NCBI RefSeq assembly: GCF_001037495.1 | Contig: NZ_KQ089822.1 | Coordinates: 3,057,938 to 3,121,937 of the forward strand | Direction of reading: 5' to 3' | DNA length: 64,000 bases | From: Citrobacter sp. MGH106 | GTDB lineage: Bacteria; Pseudomonadota; Gammaproteobacteria; Enterobacterales; Enterobacteriaceae | Shown here: positions 51,708 to 63,311 of the stretch, one piece after another | How positions within the stretch are numbered: the first letter of the stretch is position 1 | How the letters are laid out: every line of letters starts with the position of its first letter | Notes under the pieces: model-generated | What the model saw: only the letters and a program-made list of their open reading frames with translations | The model's database searches: none | Told to the model about the DNA's origin: nothing | Translations under genes and position numbers: made by a program

Positions 51708-53138
51708 ATGACCAAAAAACTCCATATTAAAACCTGGGGCTGTCAGATGAACGAATACGATTCATCGAAGATGGCCGATCTGCTGGATGCCACTCACGGA
51801 TATCAACTGACCGACGTGGCGGAAGAAGCGGATGTGTTGCTGTTGAATACCTGCTCAATCCGCGAGAAGGCTCAGGAAAAAGTTTTCCACCAGTTAGGTC
51901 GCTGGAAACTCTTAAAAGAGAAAAATCCCGATCTTATTATTGGTGTCGGTGGCTGTGTTGCCTCTCAGGAAGGTGATCACATTCGTCAACGTGCACACTA
52001 TGTCGATATTATTTTTGGGCCACAAACGCTTCACCGCCTGCCGGAAATGATCAATAAAGTGCGCGGTAGCAACACCCGTAGCCCGGTGGTGGATATCAGC
52101 TTCCCGGAAATCGAAAAATTCGACCGCCTGCCTGAACCGCGTGCTGAAGGTCCAAGCGCGTTTGTATCCATCATGGAAGGCTGTAATAAATATTGTACTT
52201 ACTGCGTGGTGCCGTACACCCGTGGTGAAGAAGTCAGCCGCCCGGCGGATGACATTCTGTTCGAAATCGCCCAGCTTGCAGCTCAGGGCGTACGTGAAGT
52301 GAACCTGCTGGGGCAAAACGTCAACGCCTGGCGTGGTGAGAACTACGACGGCACAATTGGTTCGTTTGCCGACCTGCTGCGTCTGGTTGCCGCTATCGAC
52401 GGGATCGATCGCATTCGCTTTACCACCAGCCATCCGATCGAGTTCACCGATGATATCGTTGAAGTCTATCGTGACACCCCGGAGTTGGTGAGCTTCCTGC
52501 ACCTGCCGGTACAGAGTGGTTCGGATCGCGTCCTGAACCTGATGGGCCGTACCCATACCGCGCTGGAATATAAAGCGATCATCCGTAAACTGCGCGCCGC
52601 GCGCCCGGACATCCAGATTAGCTCTGACTTCATTGTTGGCTTCCCTGGTGAAACCACGCAAGATTTCGAGCAGACCATGAAGCTGATTGCTGACGTCAAT
52701 TTCGACATGAGCTACAGCTTTATCTTCTCTGCGCGTCCTGGCACACCAGCAGCCGATATGGTTGACGACGTTCCGGAAGAAGAGAAAAAACAGCGCCTGT
52801 ATATTCTGCAGGAACGCATCAACCAGCAGGCGATGGCCTGGAGTCGCCGTATGCTCGGCACGACTCAGCGTATTCTGGTTGAAGGCACGTCGCGTAAAAG
52901 CATTATGGAACTGTCTGGACGTACCGAAAATAACCGTGTGGTGAACTTTGAAGGCACCCCGGAAATGATTGGTAAGTTCGTAGACGTTGAAATTACCGAC
53001 GTCTGGACCAACTCTCTGCGCGGTAAAGTGGTACGCACTGAAGACGAAATGGGCCTGCGCATCGCAGAAAGTCCTGAGTCAGTCATTGCACGCACCCGCA
53101 AAGAAAACGATCTCGGCGTAGGTATTTATCAGCCTTAA
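51708..53138 (+). CDS. miaB: tRNA-2-methylthio-N6-dimethylallyladenosine synthase
   Basis: 476 residues from [18 protein letters not shown]. Radical-SAM methylthiotransferase that modifies A37 of tRNAs reading UNN codons. The N-terminal UPF0004 domain holds the auxiliary-cluster cysteines (including GCQM and NTCSIREKA), the radical-SAM motif is [17 protein letters not shown], and a TRAM domain ends the protein. The in-frame ATG 31 codons upstream lies in leader sequence and is not conserved. Confidence 0.97.
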   Translation: MTKKLHIKTWGCQMNEYDSSKMADLLDATHGYQLTDVAEEADVLLLNTCSIREKAQEKVFHQLGRWKLLKEKNPDLIIGVGGCVASQEGDHIRQRAHYVDIIFGPQTLHRLPEMINKVRGSNTRSPVVDISFPEIEKFDRLPEPRAEGPSAFVSIMEGCNKYCTYCVVPYTRGEEVSRPADDILFEIAQLAAQGVREVNLLGQNVNAWRGENYDGTIGSFADLLRLVAAIDGIDRIRFTTSHPIEFTDDIVEVYRDTPELVSFLHLPVQSGSDRVLNLMGRTHTALEYKAIIRKLRAARPDIQISSDFIVGFPGETTQDFEQTMKLIADVNFDMSYSFIFSARPGTPAADMVDDVPEEEKKQRLYILQERINQQAMAWSRRMLGTTQRILVEGTSRKSIMELSGRTENNRVVNFEGTPEMIGKFVDVEITDVWTNSLRGKVVRTEDEMGLRIAESPESVIARTRKENDLGVGIYQP

Positions 53139-53404
53139 TCTTAAGGCATCACCTCCCCCTAAATAATTCGAGCTGCAGAAAGGCGGCAAGAGCGTGAATC
53201 CCCAGGAGCATAGATAACTATGTGACTGGGTGAACAAGCGAAGCCAACGCATCTGCAGCCTGAAGTATGACAGGCGGCCTTGCAATTCCTTACCCAATCC
53301 CCATATTTATCGCAATGCTTGCGCCTTTTCTCTGTGGCGTGAATAATTTCCTTACATGCCGGTGAATGTTCAACGTCCGGCGATACATGCATAAGAGGAA
53401 CGGT
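53139..53404. other. miaB-ybeZ intergenic region
   Basis: 266 bases without a supported gene. It contains a sigma32-type promoter (53279-53306, separate entry). A small hairpin could form around 53155-53200, but I see no clear terminator. Confidence 0.6.
53279..53306 (+). promoter_or_regulatory. Heat-shock (sigma32) promoter for ybeZYX-lnt
   Basis: CTTGCAA, 13-base spacer, CCCCATAT: a close match to the sigma32 consensus CTTGAAA-N11-16-CCCCATNT. The start point would lie about 90 bases before ybeZ. In E. coli ybeZ-ybeY-ybeX belong to the heat-shock regulon. Confidence 0.75.
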
Positions 53405-54451
53405 TTGAACATAGACACTCGAGAAATCACCCTTGAACCCGCAGACAACGCCCGTTTGTTGAGTCTTTGCGGTCCGTTTGATGACAACATCAAACAGCTG
53501 GAACGTCGCCTCGGCATCGAAATTAACCGCCGCGATAACCACTTTAAACTGACCGGTCGTCCGATTTGCGTCACCGCTGCGGCAGATATTTTACGCAGTC
53601 TCTACGTTGATACCGCCCCGATGCGCGGCCAGACGCAGGACATCGAGCCAGAACAAATTCACCTGGCGATCAAAGAAGCGCGTGTTCTTGAACAGAGCGC
53701 AGACAGCGTGCCTGAGTTTGGCAAAGCGGTGAACATCAAAACCAAACGCGGGGTGATTAAACCGCGTACGCCGAATCAGGCGCAGTATATCGCCAACATT
53801 CTTGACCACGACATCACCTTCGGCGTTGGCCCTGCAGGGACGGGTAAAACTTACCTTGCCGTTGCCGCGGCGGTAGATGCGCTTGAGCGTCAGGAAATCC
53901 GCCGTATTCTGCTGACCCGTCCGGCGGTTGAAGCCGGTGAAAAACTGGGTTTCCTGCCAGGCGATCTGAGCCAGAAAGTCGACCCGTATTTACGCCCGCT
54001 GTATGACGCTCTGTTCGAAATGCTCGGTTTCGAGAAAGTAGAGAAGCTGATTGAGCGTAACGTCATTGAGGTCGCACCACTGGCTTATATGCGCGGTCGT
54101 ACGCTGAACGATGCGTTCATCATTCTTGATGAGAGTCAGAACACCACCATCGAACAAATGAAAATGTTCCTGACTCGTATCGGCTTTAACTCCAAAGCCG
54201 TTATCACTGGCGACATTACCCAGATTGACCTACCGCGCAGCACCAAATCCGGCCTGCGTCATGCCATCGAAGTGCTGGCTGAAGTCGACGAGATTAGTTT
54301 TAATTTCTTCCATAGCGAAGACGTGGTGCGCCACCCGGTAGTTGCCCGTATCGTGACGGCGTATGAGGCCTGGGAAGAAGCAGAACAAAAACGAAAAGCC
54401 GAGCTGGCTGCGGAACGTAAACGCGAAGCTCAGGAACAGGAACAAAAATGA
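53405..54451 (+). CDS. ybeZ: PhoH-like ATPase YbeZ
   Basis: 348 residues starting at a TTG codon ([14 protein letters not shown] read as MNIDTR). The TTG is chosen because AGAGGA lies at 53394-53399 and the conserved N-terminus begins there; the ATGs upstream are poorly placed. N-terminal KH-like segment, then PhoH P-loop ATPase with Walker [12 protein letters not shown] and Walker [11 protein letters not shown]. Works with YbeY in 16S rRNA maturation. Charged C-terminal tail ([15 protein letters not shown]). Overlaps ybeY by four bases. Confidence 0.93.
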   Translation: MNIDTREITLEPADNARLLSLCGPFDDNIKQLERRLGIEINRRDNHFKLTGRPICVTAAADILRSLYVDTAPMRGQTQDIEPEQIHLAIKEARVLEQSADSVPEFGKAVNIKTKRGVIKPRTPNQAQYIANILDHDITFGVGPAGTGKTYLAVAAAVDALERQEIRRILLTRPAVEAGEKLGFLPGDLSQKVDPYLRPLYDALFEMLGFEKVEKLIERNVIEVAPLAYMRGRTLNDAFIILDESQNTTIEQMKMFLTRIGFNSKAVITGDITQIDLPRSTKSGLRHAIEVLAEVDEISFNFFHSEDVVRHPVVARIVTAYEAWEEAEQKRKAELAAERKREAQEQEQK

Positions 54452-54915
54452 GTCAGGTTATCCTCGATTTACAGCTGGCATGTGAAAATGAATCCGGCTT
54501 ACCGCAAGAGAGTCAGTTTCAGGCATGGCTGGATGCAGTGATCCCGCAGTTCCAGGAAGAATCAGAAGTGACTATTCGCCTGGTTGATGACGCCGAAAGT
54601 CACGAACTGAACCTGACCTATCGCGGAAAGGACAAGTCTACCAACGTGCTTTCCTTCCCGTTTGAAGCGCCTCCGGGGATTGAGCTGCCGCTGCTGGGTG
54701 ACCTGATCATCTGCCGCCAGGTAGTTGAAAAAGAAGCGCAGGAGCAAGGCAAACCGCTGGAAGCCCACTGGGCGCATATGGTGGTGCATGGTAGCCTGCA
54801 TTTGCTGGGTTACGACCATATCGAAGACGACGAAGCGGAAGAGATGGAATCCCTTGAAACAGAGATTATGCTTGCTCTGGGCTATGAGGATCCGTACATT
54901 GCCGAGAAAGAATAA
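54448..54915 (+). CDS. ybeY: Endoribonuclease YbeY (rRNA maturation)
   Basis: 155 residues. Single-strand RNase involved in 16S rRNA 3' end maturation and late ribosome quality control. The zinc-binding [11 protein letters not shown] motif (HxxxHxxxxxH) is intact, and SFPFEAPPG matches the family. Overlaps ybeZ; ybeX follows after 98 bases. Confidence 0.96.
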   Translation: MSQVILDLQLACENESGLPQESQFQAWLDAVIPQFQEESEVTIRLVDDAESHELNLTYRGKDKSTNVLSFPFEAPPGIELPLLGDLIICRQVVEKEAQEQGKPLEAHWAHMVVHGSLHLLGYDHIEDDEAEEMESLETEIMLALGYEDPYIAEKE

Positions 54916-55013
54916 GCTGCCGGGCTAACGCCCGGCGGTTGTTGTTGCCGTCTGACGCAGAGTATTTGCTCGACGTGCTTAATATTAACTAACATGAGAA
55001 CCCATACGACGCC

Positions 55014-55892
55014 ATGAGCGACGACAATTCACACAGTAGTGACACCTTAAACAGCAAAAAGGGATTTTTTTCCCTGTTACTGAGCCAACTTTTCCACGGT
55101 GAACCTAAAAACCGCGACGAACTGTTGGAGCTGATCCGTGATTCCGGGCAGAACGACCTTATCGATGAAGATACGCGCGATATGCTCGAAGGGGTGATGG
55201 ACATTGCGGACCAACGCGTTCGCGACATCATGATCCCCCGCTCCCAGATGATTACCCTCAAACGCAACCAGACCCTGGATGAATGCCTCGATGTTATTAT
55301 CGAGTCTGCTCACTCGCGTTTCCCGGTGATCAGCGAAGACAAAGATCACATTGAAGGGATTCTGATGGCCAAAGACTTGCTGCCGTTCATGCGCAGCGAT
55401 TCCGAAGCCTTCAGCATGGAAAAAGTGTTACGCCAGGCAGTTGTCGTACCTGAGAGCAAGCGTGTTGACCGCATGCTGAAAGAGTTCCGTTCTCAGCGTT
55501 ACCATATGGCTATCGTCATCGACGAATTCGGCGGAGTGTCTGGTCTGGTGACTATTGAAGACATCCTTGAACTGATCGTCGGTGAAATCGAAGATGAGTA
55601 CGACGAAGAAGACGATATTGATTTCCGTCAGCTCAGTCGCCATACATGGACTATCCGAGCGCTCGCGCCAATTGAAGACTTCAACGAAGCCTTTGGCACC
55701 CACTTTAGCGACGAAGAAGTGGATACCATTGGCGGGCTGGTCATGCAGGCCTTTGGTCATCTGCCCGCTCGCGGTGAGACTATCGACATCGATGGTTACC
55801 AGTTCAAAGTAGCAATGGCCGACAGCCGTCGTATTATTCAGGTTCATGTCAGAATTCCGGACGACTCACCCCAGCCCAAACTGGACGAATAA
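55014..55892 (+). CDS. ybeX: CBS-domain protein YbeX (CorC)
   Basis: 292 residues. Two CBS domains (about residues 65-190) and a C-terminal CorC_HlyC domain (about 205-290). In E. coli it is linked to ribosome metabolism and, historically, to Mg2+/Co2+ efflux (corC). Soluble, without the membrane DUF21 domain of related proteins. In the ybeZYX-lnt group, 24 bases before lnt. Confidence 0.94.
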   Translation: MSDDNSHSSDTLNSKKGFFSLLLSQLFHGEPKNRDELLELIRDSGQNDLIDEDTRDMLEGVMDIADQRVRDIMIPRSQMITLKRNQTLDECLDVIIESAHSRFPVISEDKDHIEGILMAKDLLPFMRSDSEAFSMEKVLRQAVVVPESKRVDRMLKEFRSQRYHMAIVIDEFGGVSGLVTIEDILELIVGEIEDEYDEEDDIDFRQLSRHTWTIRALAPIEDFNEAFGTHFSDEEVDTIGGLVMQAFGHLPARGETIDIDGYQFKVAMADSRRIIQVHVRIPDDSPQPKLDE

Positions 55893-57455
<1,563 letters not shown>

Positions 57456-57465
57456 AGCGGCTGTA

Positions 57466-57531
57466 CCGTCGGATGACGGCGCGAAAACATTTTATCCGGC
57501 TTACAACCTCACTGTAGGCCGGATAAGCTAA
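57466..57531. repeat. REP/BIME element after lnt
   Basis: Two inverted REP units separated by about 16 bases in the lnt 3' region. Confidence 0.75.
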
Positions 57532-57569
57532 ATACTATCTTGCATCGAAACCCACCGAACTTCCCATTC

Positions 57570-57585
57570 TGGCACGTCAATTGCT
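57570..57585 (+). promoter_or_regulatory. Sigma54 promoter upstream of gltI
   Basis: TGGCACG-TCAA-TTGCT matches the -24/-12 consensus TGGCACG-N4-TTGCW at every fixed base. It points towards gltI, about 275 bases away. Confidence 0.7.
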
Positions 57586-57653
57586 TTATTAAATAACACA
57601 ATAGCAATTTGGATGAATGTGCAACCTGGTCGCACCAAAGCGGATCACTGGTA

Positions 57654-57668
57654 GCACCTAAAAAGTGC
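57654..57668. promoter_or_regulatory. NtrC-like box (GCAC-N7-GTGC)
   Basis: GCAC-CTAAAAA-GTGC matches the symmetric NtrC half-site pattern. It lies about 70 bases downstream of the sigma54 promoter rather than upstream, which is unusual. A second GTGC...GCAC pattern is at about 57619-57635. Confidence 0.45.
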
Positions 57669-57859
57669 AACAAGATATTTTTGCCCCTAAACGGTGCGGC
57701 GCACTTCGCAAAAATAAACAATAACACAGCAAATTCTTTACATTCATCCAAACTAAATGTTAACAAACACACACAAGACTGCACATTTAAGTTGCAAACA
57801 ATAACAACATCACAATGGGTATCAATGCGTCCCTGGCGCAGACGATAAAGGAGTTGGAT

Positions 57860-58768
57860 ATGCAATTACGTAAGCTCGCCACTGCCATGCTGGTTATGGG
57901 AATGTCCGCCGGTCTGGCGCATGCAGAAGACGCAGCGCCCGCAGCAGGCAGCACGCTGGACAAGATCGCAAAAAATGGCGTGATCGTCGTCGGGCACCGT
58001 GAATCATCGGTTCCGTTTTCTTACTACGATAATCAGCAAAAAGTGGTCGGTTATTCACAGGATTACTCCAACGCGATCGTTGAAGCCGTGAAGAAAAAGC
58101 TGAACAAGCCTGACCTGCAGGTAAAACTGATTCCGATTACCTCGCAAAACCGTATTCCCCTGCTGCAAAACGGGACCTTCGACTTTGAATGTGGCTCCAC
58201 CACCAACAACGTTGAACGCCAGAAGCAAGCTGCTTTCTCTGACACCATTTTCGTTGTAGGCACGCGTCTGCTGGCGAAAAAAGGCGGCGATATTAAAGAC
58301 TTCCCGGATCTGAAAGGCAAAGCCGTGGTCGTCACTTCCGGTACTACCTCTGAAGTGCTGCTGCACAAGCTGAACGAAGAACAAAAAATGGATATGCGCA
58401 TCATCAGCGCGAAAGACCACGGTGACTCTTTCCGTACCCTGGAAAGCGGTCGCGCCGTTGCCTTTATGATGGATGACGCACTGCTGGCTGGCGAGCGCGC
58501 GAAAGCGAAGAAACCGGACAACTGGGAGATCGTCGGTAAGCCGCAATCTCAGGAAGCTTACGGCTGTATGCTGCGTAAAGACGACGTCGCATTCAAGAAG
58601 CTGATGGATGACACCATCGCTCAGGCTCAGACCTCCGGTGAAGCAGAAAAATGGTTTGATAAGTGGTTTAAAAACCCAATTCCACCGAAAAACCTGAACA
58701 TGAATTTCGAGCTGTCAAACGAGATGAAAGCCCTGTTTAAAGAACCGAATGACAAAGCACTTAACTAA
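57860..58768 (+). CDS. gltI: Glutamate/aspartate periplasmic binding protein
   Basis: 302 residues from MQLRKLATAMLVMG. Signal peptide ends in LAHA, then mature EDAAPAAG. Solute-binding family 3; delivers glutamate and aspartate to GltJK. AAGGAG at 57848-57853 supports this start. First gene of gltIJKL. Confidence 0.97.
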   Translation: MQLRKLATAMLVMGMSAGLAHAEDAAPAAGSTLDKIAKNGVIVVGHRESSVPFSYYDNQQKVVGYSQDYSNAIVEAVKKKLNKPDLQVKLIPITSQNRIPLLQNGTFDFECGSTTNNVERQKQAAFSDTIFVVGTRLLAKKGGDIKDFPDLKGKAVVVTSGTTSEVLLHKLNEEQKMDMRIISAKDHGDSFRTLESGRAVAFMMDDALLAGERAKAKKPDNWEIVGKPQSQEAYGCMLRKDDVAFKKLMDDTIAQAQTSGEAEKWFDKWFKNPIPPKNLNMNFELSNEMKALFKEPNDKALN

Positions 58769-58917
58769 CTAAAATAAATGGGGCGAGTTTACCTTGCCCT
58801 CTCGATTGTTTTTCAGCACGGACAGACTATAAGCCTGATGGTCGTTCCCCATCAGGCTCGAAAACCGAAAAACGCTGGATAACAATCTTCGAGGGTAGCG
58901 CTGCTACCCTTTTTTTT
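58766..58917 (+). ncRNA. sroC: SroC sRNA, derived from the gltI 3' UTR
   Basis: The gltI-gltJ gap contains the SroC sequence and ends with a terminator: AGGGTAGC/GCTACCCT (58892-58899 with 58903-58910) and an eight-T run. In Salmonella SroC is cut from gltIJKL mRNA and acts as a sponge of the sRNA GcvB. The 5' end is set from its known length of about 152 nt, so it is approximate. Confidence 0.8.
58892..58917 (+). terminator. Internal terminator between gltI and gltJ (SroC 3' end)
   Basis: Eight-base stem with a three-base loop and eight T residues. Partial read-through would make far more GltI than GltJKL, which suits a binding protein. Confidence 0.88.
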
Positions 58918-58930
58918 CTGGAGTAGATTT

Positions 58931-59671
58931 ATGTCTATAGACTGGAACTGGGGCATTTTTTTACAACAAGCCCCGTTCGGCAACACCACCTATCTCGGCT
59001 GGCTCTGGAGTGGTTTCCAGGTTACGGTCGCGTTATCTATCACTGCCTGGATTATCGCTTTCCTGGTGGGTTCTCTGTTCGGTATTTTACGTACTGTTCC
59101 CAACCGCTTCCTTGCCGGGCTCGGCACGCTGTATGTTGAACTGTTTCGCAACGTTCCGCTGATTGTACAATTCTTCACCTGGTATCTGGTGGTCCCTGAA
59201 TTGCTGCCGGAGAATCTCGGCATGTGGTTCAAGGCTGAACTGGATCCCAATATTCAGTTCTTCCTTTCATCGATGATCTGTCTGGGGCTGTTTACTGCCG
59301 CTCGCGTCTGCGAACAGGTTCGCGCTGCGATTCAGTCTCTGCCTCGCGGGCAGAAAAATGCAGCGCTGGCAATGGGTCTGACTCTGCCACAGGCATACCG
59401 CTATGTTCTGCTGCCTAACGCCTACCGCGTGATCGTTCCGCCGATGACTTCAGAGATGATGAACCTGGTGAAAAACTCAGCCATCGCCTCGACCATCGGT
59501 CTGGTCGATATGGCGGCACAGGCAGGAAAACTGCTGGATTACTCAGCCCACGCATGGGAATCGTTTACGGCCATTACCCTGGCCTATGTACTGATTAACG
59601 CCTTTATTATGCTGGTGATGAATCTTGTCGAACGTAAAATCCGCCTGCCTGGCAACATAGGAGGCAAATAA
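58931..59671 (+). CDS. gltJ: Glutamate/aspartate ABC permease GltJ
   Basis: 246 residues with about five membrane helices. Histidine/glutamate/glutamine-type ABC permease; the ATPase-contact loop is [27 protein letters not shown] ahead of the start is the ribosome site. Overlaps gltK by one base. Confidence 0.96.
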   Translation: MSIDWNWGIFLQQAPFGNTTYLGWLWSGFQVTVALSITAWIIAFLVGSLFGILRTVPNRFLAGLGTLYVELFRNVPLIVQFFTWYLVVPELLPENLGMWFKAELDPNIQFFLSSMICLGLFTAARVCEQVRAAIQSLPRGQKNAALAMGLTLPQAYRYVLLPNAYRVIVPPMTSEMMNLVKNSAIASTIGLVDMAAQAGKLLDYSAHAWESFTAITLAYVLINAFIMLVMNLVERKIRLPGNIGGK

Positions 59672-60345
59672 TGTACGATTTTGACTGGAGCTCGATTGTC
59701 CCTTCCCTGCCGTATCTGTTGGATGGGCTGCTCATCACGCTGAAAATTACCGTTACGGCGGTCATCATCGGTATCGTCTGGGGAACCATCCTGGCGGTCA
59801 TGCGTCTGTCCAGCTTCGCGCCAATTGCCTGGTTTGCGAAAATATACGTTAACGTATTCCGTTCCATTCCGCTGGTGATGGTGCTGCTGTGGTTCTATCT
59901 GATCGTGCCTGGCTTCCTGCAAAACGTGCTGGGTCTGTCACCGAAAACCGATATTCGTCTGATCTCAGCAATGGTCGCGTTTTCGATGTTTGAAGCCGCC
60001 TACTACTCGGAGATTATCCGCGCAGGGATCCAGAGTATTTCCCGCGGGCAATCCAGCGCTGCGCTGGCACTGGGGATGACCCACTGGCAATCGATGAAGC
60101 TCATCATATTGCCACAGGCATTTCGCGCCATGGTTCCGCTGCTGCTTACCCAGGGCATCGTTCTGTTCCAGGACACCTCCCTGGTCTACGTATTGAGTCT
60201 GGCAGACTTCTTCCGCACCGCCTCCACCATTGGCGAGCGTGACGGCACTCAGGTTGAGATGATCCTGTTTGCTGGCGCCGTCTATTTTGTATTCAGTCTG
60301 AGCGCATCGTTGTTGGTCAGCTATTTGAAGAAAAGGACAGTTTAA
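59671..60345 (+). CDS. gltK: Glutamate/aspartate ABC permease GltK
   Basis: 224 residues, partner permease of GltJ. Its loop [15 protein letters not shown] is the equivalent ATPase contact. One-base overlaps with gltJ and gltL indicate coupling. Confidence 0.96.
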   Translation: MYDFDWSSIVPSLPYLLDGLLITLKITVTAVIIGIVWGTILAVMRLSSFAPIAWFAKIYVNVFRSIPLVMVLLWFYLIVPGFLQNVLGLSPKTDIRLISAMVAFSMFEAAYYSEIIRAGIQSISRGQSSAALALGMTHWQSMKLIILPQAFRAMVPLLLTQGIVLFQDTSLVYVLSLADFFRTASTIGERDGTQVEMILFAGAVYFVFSLSASLLVSYLKKRTV

Positions 60346-61070
60346 TGATTACCCTGAAAAATGTTTCTAAATGGTATGGTCACTTTCAGGTGCTGACCGA
60401 CTGCTCCACAGAAGTGAAAAAAGGTGAAGTGGTGGTGGTCTGCGGCCCGTCAGGTTCCGGTAAATCAACACTAATTAAAACGGTAAACGGGCTGGAGCCT
60501 GTGCAGCAGGGTATCATCACCGTTGATGGTACCGTTGTGAATGATAAAAAAACCGATCTGGCAAAACTACGTTCCCGCGTCGGCATGGTGTTCCAGCACT
60601 TTGAACTGTTCCCCCATCTGTCGATCATTGAGAACCTGACTCTGGCCCAGGTAAAAGTGCTCAAACGCGATAAAGCGCCCGCTCGAGAAAAAGCGCAAAA
60701 GTTGCTCGAACGCGTAGGGTTATCAGCCCATGCCAATAAGTTTCCGGCGCAGCTCTCCGGTGGTCAGCAGCAGCGTGTTGCTATCGCCCGCGCGCTGTGT
60801 ATGGACCCTATCGCCATGCTGTTTGACGAACCCACATCGGCACTTGATCCTGAAATGATCAACGAAGTACTGGACGTTATGGTTGAACTGGCCAATGAAG
60901 GCATGACCATGATGGTGGTGACTCATGAAATGGGCTTCGCGCGTAAAGTGGCTAACCGGGTTATCTTTATGGATGAAGGGAAAATTGTTGAAGACTCGGA
61001 AAAAGAGGCCTTCTTCGCCAACCCGAAATCAGACCGCGCCAAAGACTTCCTCGCTAAAATTCTGCATTAA
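60345..61070 (+). CDS. gltL: Glutamate/aspartate ABC ATPase GltL
   Basis: 241 residues. Walker [10 protein letters not shown], signature LSGGQQQR, Walker [14 protein letters not shown] and the H-loop VTHEMGF are all intact. Powers GltIJK. A hairpin without a T run (GCGCACTC/GAGTGCGC, 61081-61100) follows. Confidence 0.97.
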   Translation: MITLKNVSKWYGHFQVLTDCSTEVKKGEVVVVCGPSGSGKSTLIKTVNGLEPVQQGIITVDGTVVNDKKTDLAKLRSRVGMVFQHFELFPHLSIIENLTLAQVKVLKRDKAPAREKAQKLLERVGLSAHANKFPAQLSGGQQQRVAIARALCMDPIAMLFDEPTSALDPEMINEVLDVMVELANEGMTMMVVTHEMGFARKVANRVIFMDEGKIVEDSEKEAFFANPKSDRAKDFLAKILH

Positions 61071-61080
61071 TTCTTCCTGC

Positions 61081-61100
61081 GCGCACTCGGTAGAGTGCGC
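61081..61100. other. Hairpin after gltL
   Basis: Eight-base GC-rich stem GCGCACTC/GAGTGCGC with a four-base loop; only GTTAC follows, so it is not a canonical intrinsic terminator. Confidence 0.6.
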
Positions 61101-61188
61101 GTTACATCACGCTTTAGCATTTCTATTCTCGTTCATTTCATTAGCCAGCTTTAACCTTGTTACAAAATCACGCGAACAAGGAATTGCT

Positions 61189-62079
61189 ATGGCACTGCCG
61201 ATCATTCTTGATTGCGATCCCGGTCATGACGACGCGATCGCCATTGTTCTTGCACTCGCTTCTCCCGAACTTGAAGTGAAAGCCATTACCTCCTCTGCCG
61301 GTAACCAGACGCCGGAGAAAACCCTGCGTAACGTGCTAAGAATGCTGACGCTGCTGAAACGCCCTGATATCCCAGTGGCGGGCGGTGCGGTAAAACCGCT
61401 GATGCGTGAACTGATTATCGCCGACAACGTTCACGGCGAAAGCGGTCTTGACGGCCCGGCTCTGCCGGAACCCTCATTCGCACCGCTTAACTGTAACGCC
61501 GTCGAACTGATGGCAAAAACACTGCGCGAAAGCCACGAACCGGTGACGCTTGTATCAACCGGACCACAAACCAACGTCGCCCTGTTGCTTAATAGCCACC
61601 CGGAACTGCACGATAAAATCGCGCAAATTGTGATCATGGGCGGTGCAATGGCGCTCGGTAACTGGACACCTGCCGCCGAGTTCAACATCTACGTTGACCC
61701 GGAAGCCGCAGAAATCGTCTTCCAGTCTGGGATCCCTATTGTCATGGCCGGGCTGGACGTCACGCACAAAGCGCAGATTTATCATGAAGACACCGAGCGC
61801 TTCCGCGCTATCGGCAACCCGATTTCCACCATCGTGGCCGAATTACTGGATTTCTTCCTCGAATACCACAAAGACGAAAAATGGGGCTTTATCGGCGCGC
61901 CATTGCATGACCCGTGTACCATCGCCTGGCTTCTCCAACCCGAATTGTTCACCACCGTAGAACGATGGGTTGGCGTGGAAACGCAGGGGAAATACACGCA
62001 GGGCATGACGGTCGTAGATTACTACTTCCTGACGGGGAATAAACCGAACGCGAAGGTGATGGTCGATGTTGATCGCTAG
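61189..62079 (+). CDS. rihA: Pyrimidine-specific ribonucleoside hydrolase, shortened by an amber codon
   Basis: 296 residues from [16 protein letters not shown] (start set by AAGGAATT and by the conserved N-terminus). Hydrolyses uridine and cytidine to base and ribose. Calcium-binding DCDPGHDDA and GGAM(A)LGNWTP segments are intact. It ends at TAG 62077-62079; the same frame then continues for 14 codons (GFVDLLAKRLKFYA) to TAA at 62122-62124. Those residues match the C-terminus of E. coli RihA, where I recall a glutamine at the TAG position, giving 311 residues. So CAG has probably become TAG. Whether the shortened enzyme works is unknown. Confidence 0.85.
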   Translation: MALPIILDCDPGHDDAIAIVLALASPELEVKAITSSAGNQTPEKTLRNVLRMLTLLKRPDIPVAGGAVKPLMRELIIADNVHGESGLDGPALPEPSFAPLNCNAVELMAKTLRESHEPVTLVSTGPQTNVALLLNSHPELHDKIAQIVIMGGAMALGNWTPAAEFNIYVDPEAAEIVFQSGIPIVMAGLDVTHKAQIYHEDTERFRAIGNPISTIVAELLDFFLEYHKDEKWGFIGAPLHDPCTIAWLLQPELFTTVERWVGVETQGKYTQGMTVVDYYFLTGNKPNAKVMVDVDR

Positions 62080-62649
62080 GGGTTTGTCGATTTACTGGCG
62101 AAAAGATTGAAATTTTACGCGTAATGAATGTCTTGATTAAGACCATCGTAATAAAATGCGATGGCCTTGTTTCGTATTAGTCGAGAGAATACATAGCTTA
62201 ATGAATCGTTTTTCCGGATCTTAGCCCGAAGAGAAAAGAAGGACAAAAAGTACGAAGCTATCCTACTTTTACCTGTAATCTCATTATCAAGAACAAAGAC
62301 CTACAGGGCCAGAATCTAAATATATTCTTAAAAACAACTTTCTGATATGTTCTTAAAAGCGTTCATATTACATCGATTAATAAACATATCATCTACATAG
62401 CCTTGTTTTCTTGTGGTATCAACTCAGAAAAAAGCCAAATTCCTTTTCACGGTGAATATTATTTCTTTTTACCTAATTGCTGTGTGCGATATATTTGGTT
62501 AAACAATTTTATTGTATGAATCTCCATGGCTACAATCTTTTCGTTGCAGATTTACTATTTATTATCTGCATCAATATATTTACGAGAAAGATAAATATCT
62601 TTTTGCATCGTTAGTACCATGTTTTTGACATGAAAAAATGGAGTTTTAA
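62080..62649. other. rihA-fimbrial gene region, AT-rich
   Basis: The first 45 bases are the untranslated remainder of the rihA frame. A weak hairpin (CCATCG/CGATGG, 62143-62164) follows. From about 62165 to 62630 the sequence is distinctly AT-rich compared with the core genes and holds no supported gene. It should contain the fimbrial promoter; I cannot define it. I saw no inverted repeat pair that would suggest an invertible phase switch. Confidence 0.65.
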
Positions 62650-63216
62650 ATGAAAAAGGTACTTTTAGCAGCATCCGTAATGGCCGCACTGATTTCCGGC
62701 CACGTTATGGCAAGCGACACCATCACCATTAACGGTGAAATCATCGAAAAAGGTTGCACCATTGGTGAGAACGGTAATGCGAATATCGATCTGCGTACCG
62801 TGACCGTTGCACAGGTGAAAGAGACCGGTATAGGTAGCGAACTGGCAAACCAGGCTGACTATTTCATGATTAAAGATTGCCCGGCAGGCTACGAAGTTGA
62901 ATTAAACTTCATTGCTGACATCCCGCCAGGGTATGATAACGGTATTGTGAACACTGAAGCACCATCAAATACAGTTGTTGCGCATTACCTGCGAGATGCG
63001 CGTCCTACTCATATATCAGACCACGTATATTTGACTAACCCATCCAGAAACCAGGTATACCTTGATAACGATGAACGCACTAAAGCACAATCAAGTACGG
63101 GCTTTAGTTTCCCGATTGAATCAGGTTATCTGAAAACGGCTGAAGTTGATGGTGAAAATACGCCAGCCGGTCTCACCAAATCTGTGGTAACGCTGAACGT
63201 ATATTATCGTCAGTAA
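62650..63216 (+). CDS. Fimbrial (chaperone-usher pilin-like) subunit
   Basis: 188 residues. Signal peptide MKKVLLAASVMAALISGHVMA, mature from about SDTITI. One disulfide pair is likely: GCTIG near the start and KDCPAG further on, as in type 1/P-type pilins. The C-terminal strand ends VVTLNVYYRQ, with an aromatic residue near the end as in the donor strand of fimbrial subunits. I do not recognise the specific fimbria. First gene of the operon, so probably the major pilin. GGAG precedes the start. Confidence 0.85.
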   Translation: MKKVLLAASVMAALISGHVMASDTITINGEIIEKGCTIGENGNANIDLRTVTVAQVKETGIGSELANQADYFMIKDCPAGYEVELNFIADIPPGYDNGIVNTEAPSNTVVAHYLRDARPTHISDHVYLTNPSRNQVYLDNDERTKAQSSTGFSFPIESGYLKTAEVDGENTPAGLTKSVVTLNVYYRQ

Positions 63217-63240
63217 TTTGCACAAACGGGTGTAATCAAT

Positions 63241-63263
63241 ATATCCCCTCCTTGAGGGGATAT
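63241..63263 (+). other. Hairpin between the two pilin genes
   Basis: Perfect ten-base stem ATATCCCCTC/GAGGGGATAT with a three-base loop and no T run. In this position it would stabilise the upstream pilin mRNA or limit read-through. Confidence 0.75.
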
Positions 63264-63311
63264 ATCCGCAACATTGTGTTTTCACACGCCTGTTTGAGGG
63301 AGATATCCAGG

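Larger units (their letters stand above)
57456..57859. other. lnt-gltI intergenic region
   Basis: 404 bases. 57466-57531 is a REP/BIME element (GTCGGATGACGGCG ... TTATCCGGCTTAC ... GTAGGCCGGATAAGC). A sigma54-type promoter follows at 57570-57585 and an NtrC-like box at 57654-57668 (both separate entries). The last 90 bases before gltI are AT-rich, with ACACACAAG and AACAATAACAAC runs. An ORF starting at 57815 is only the extended frame of gltI. Confidence 0.7.

Noticed and set aside
62080-62649. An invertible fimbrial promoter (phase switch)
   Set aside because: I looked for a pair of short inverted repeats flanking the AT-rich segment and for a recombinase gene; neither is visible in the window.
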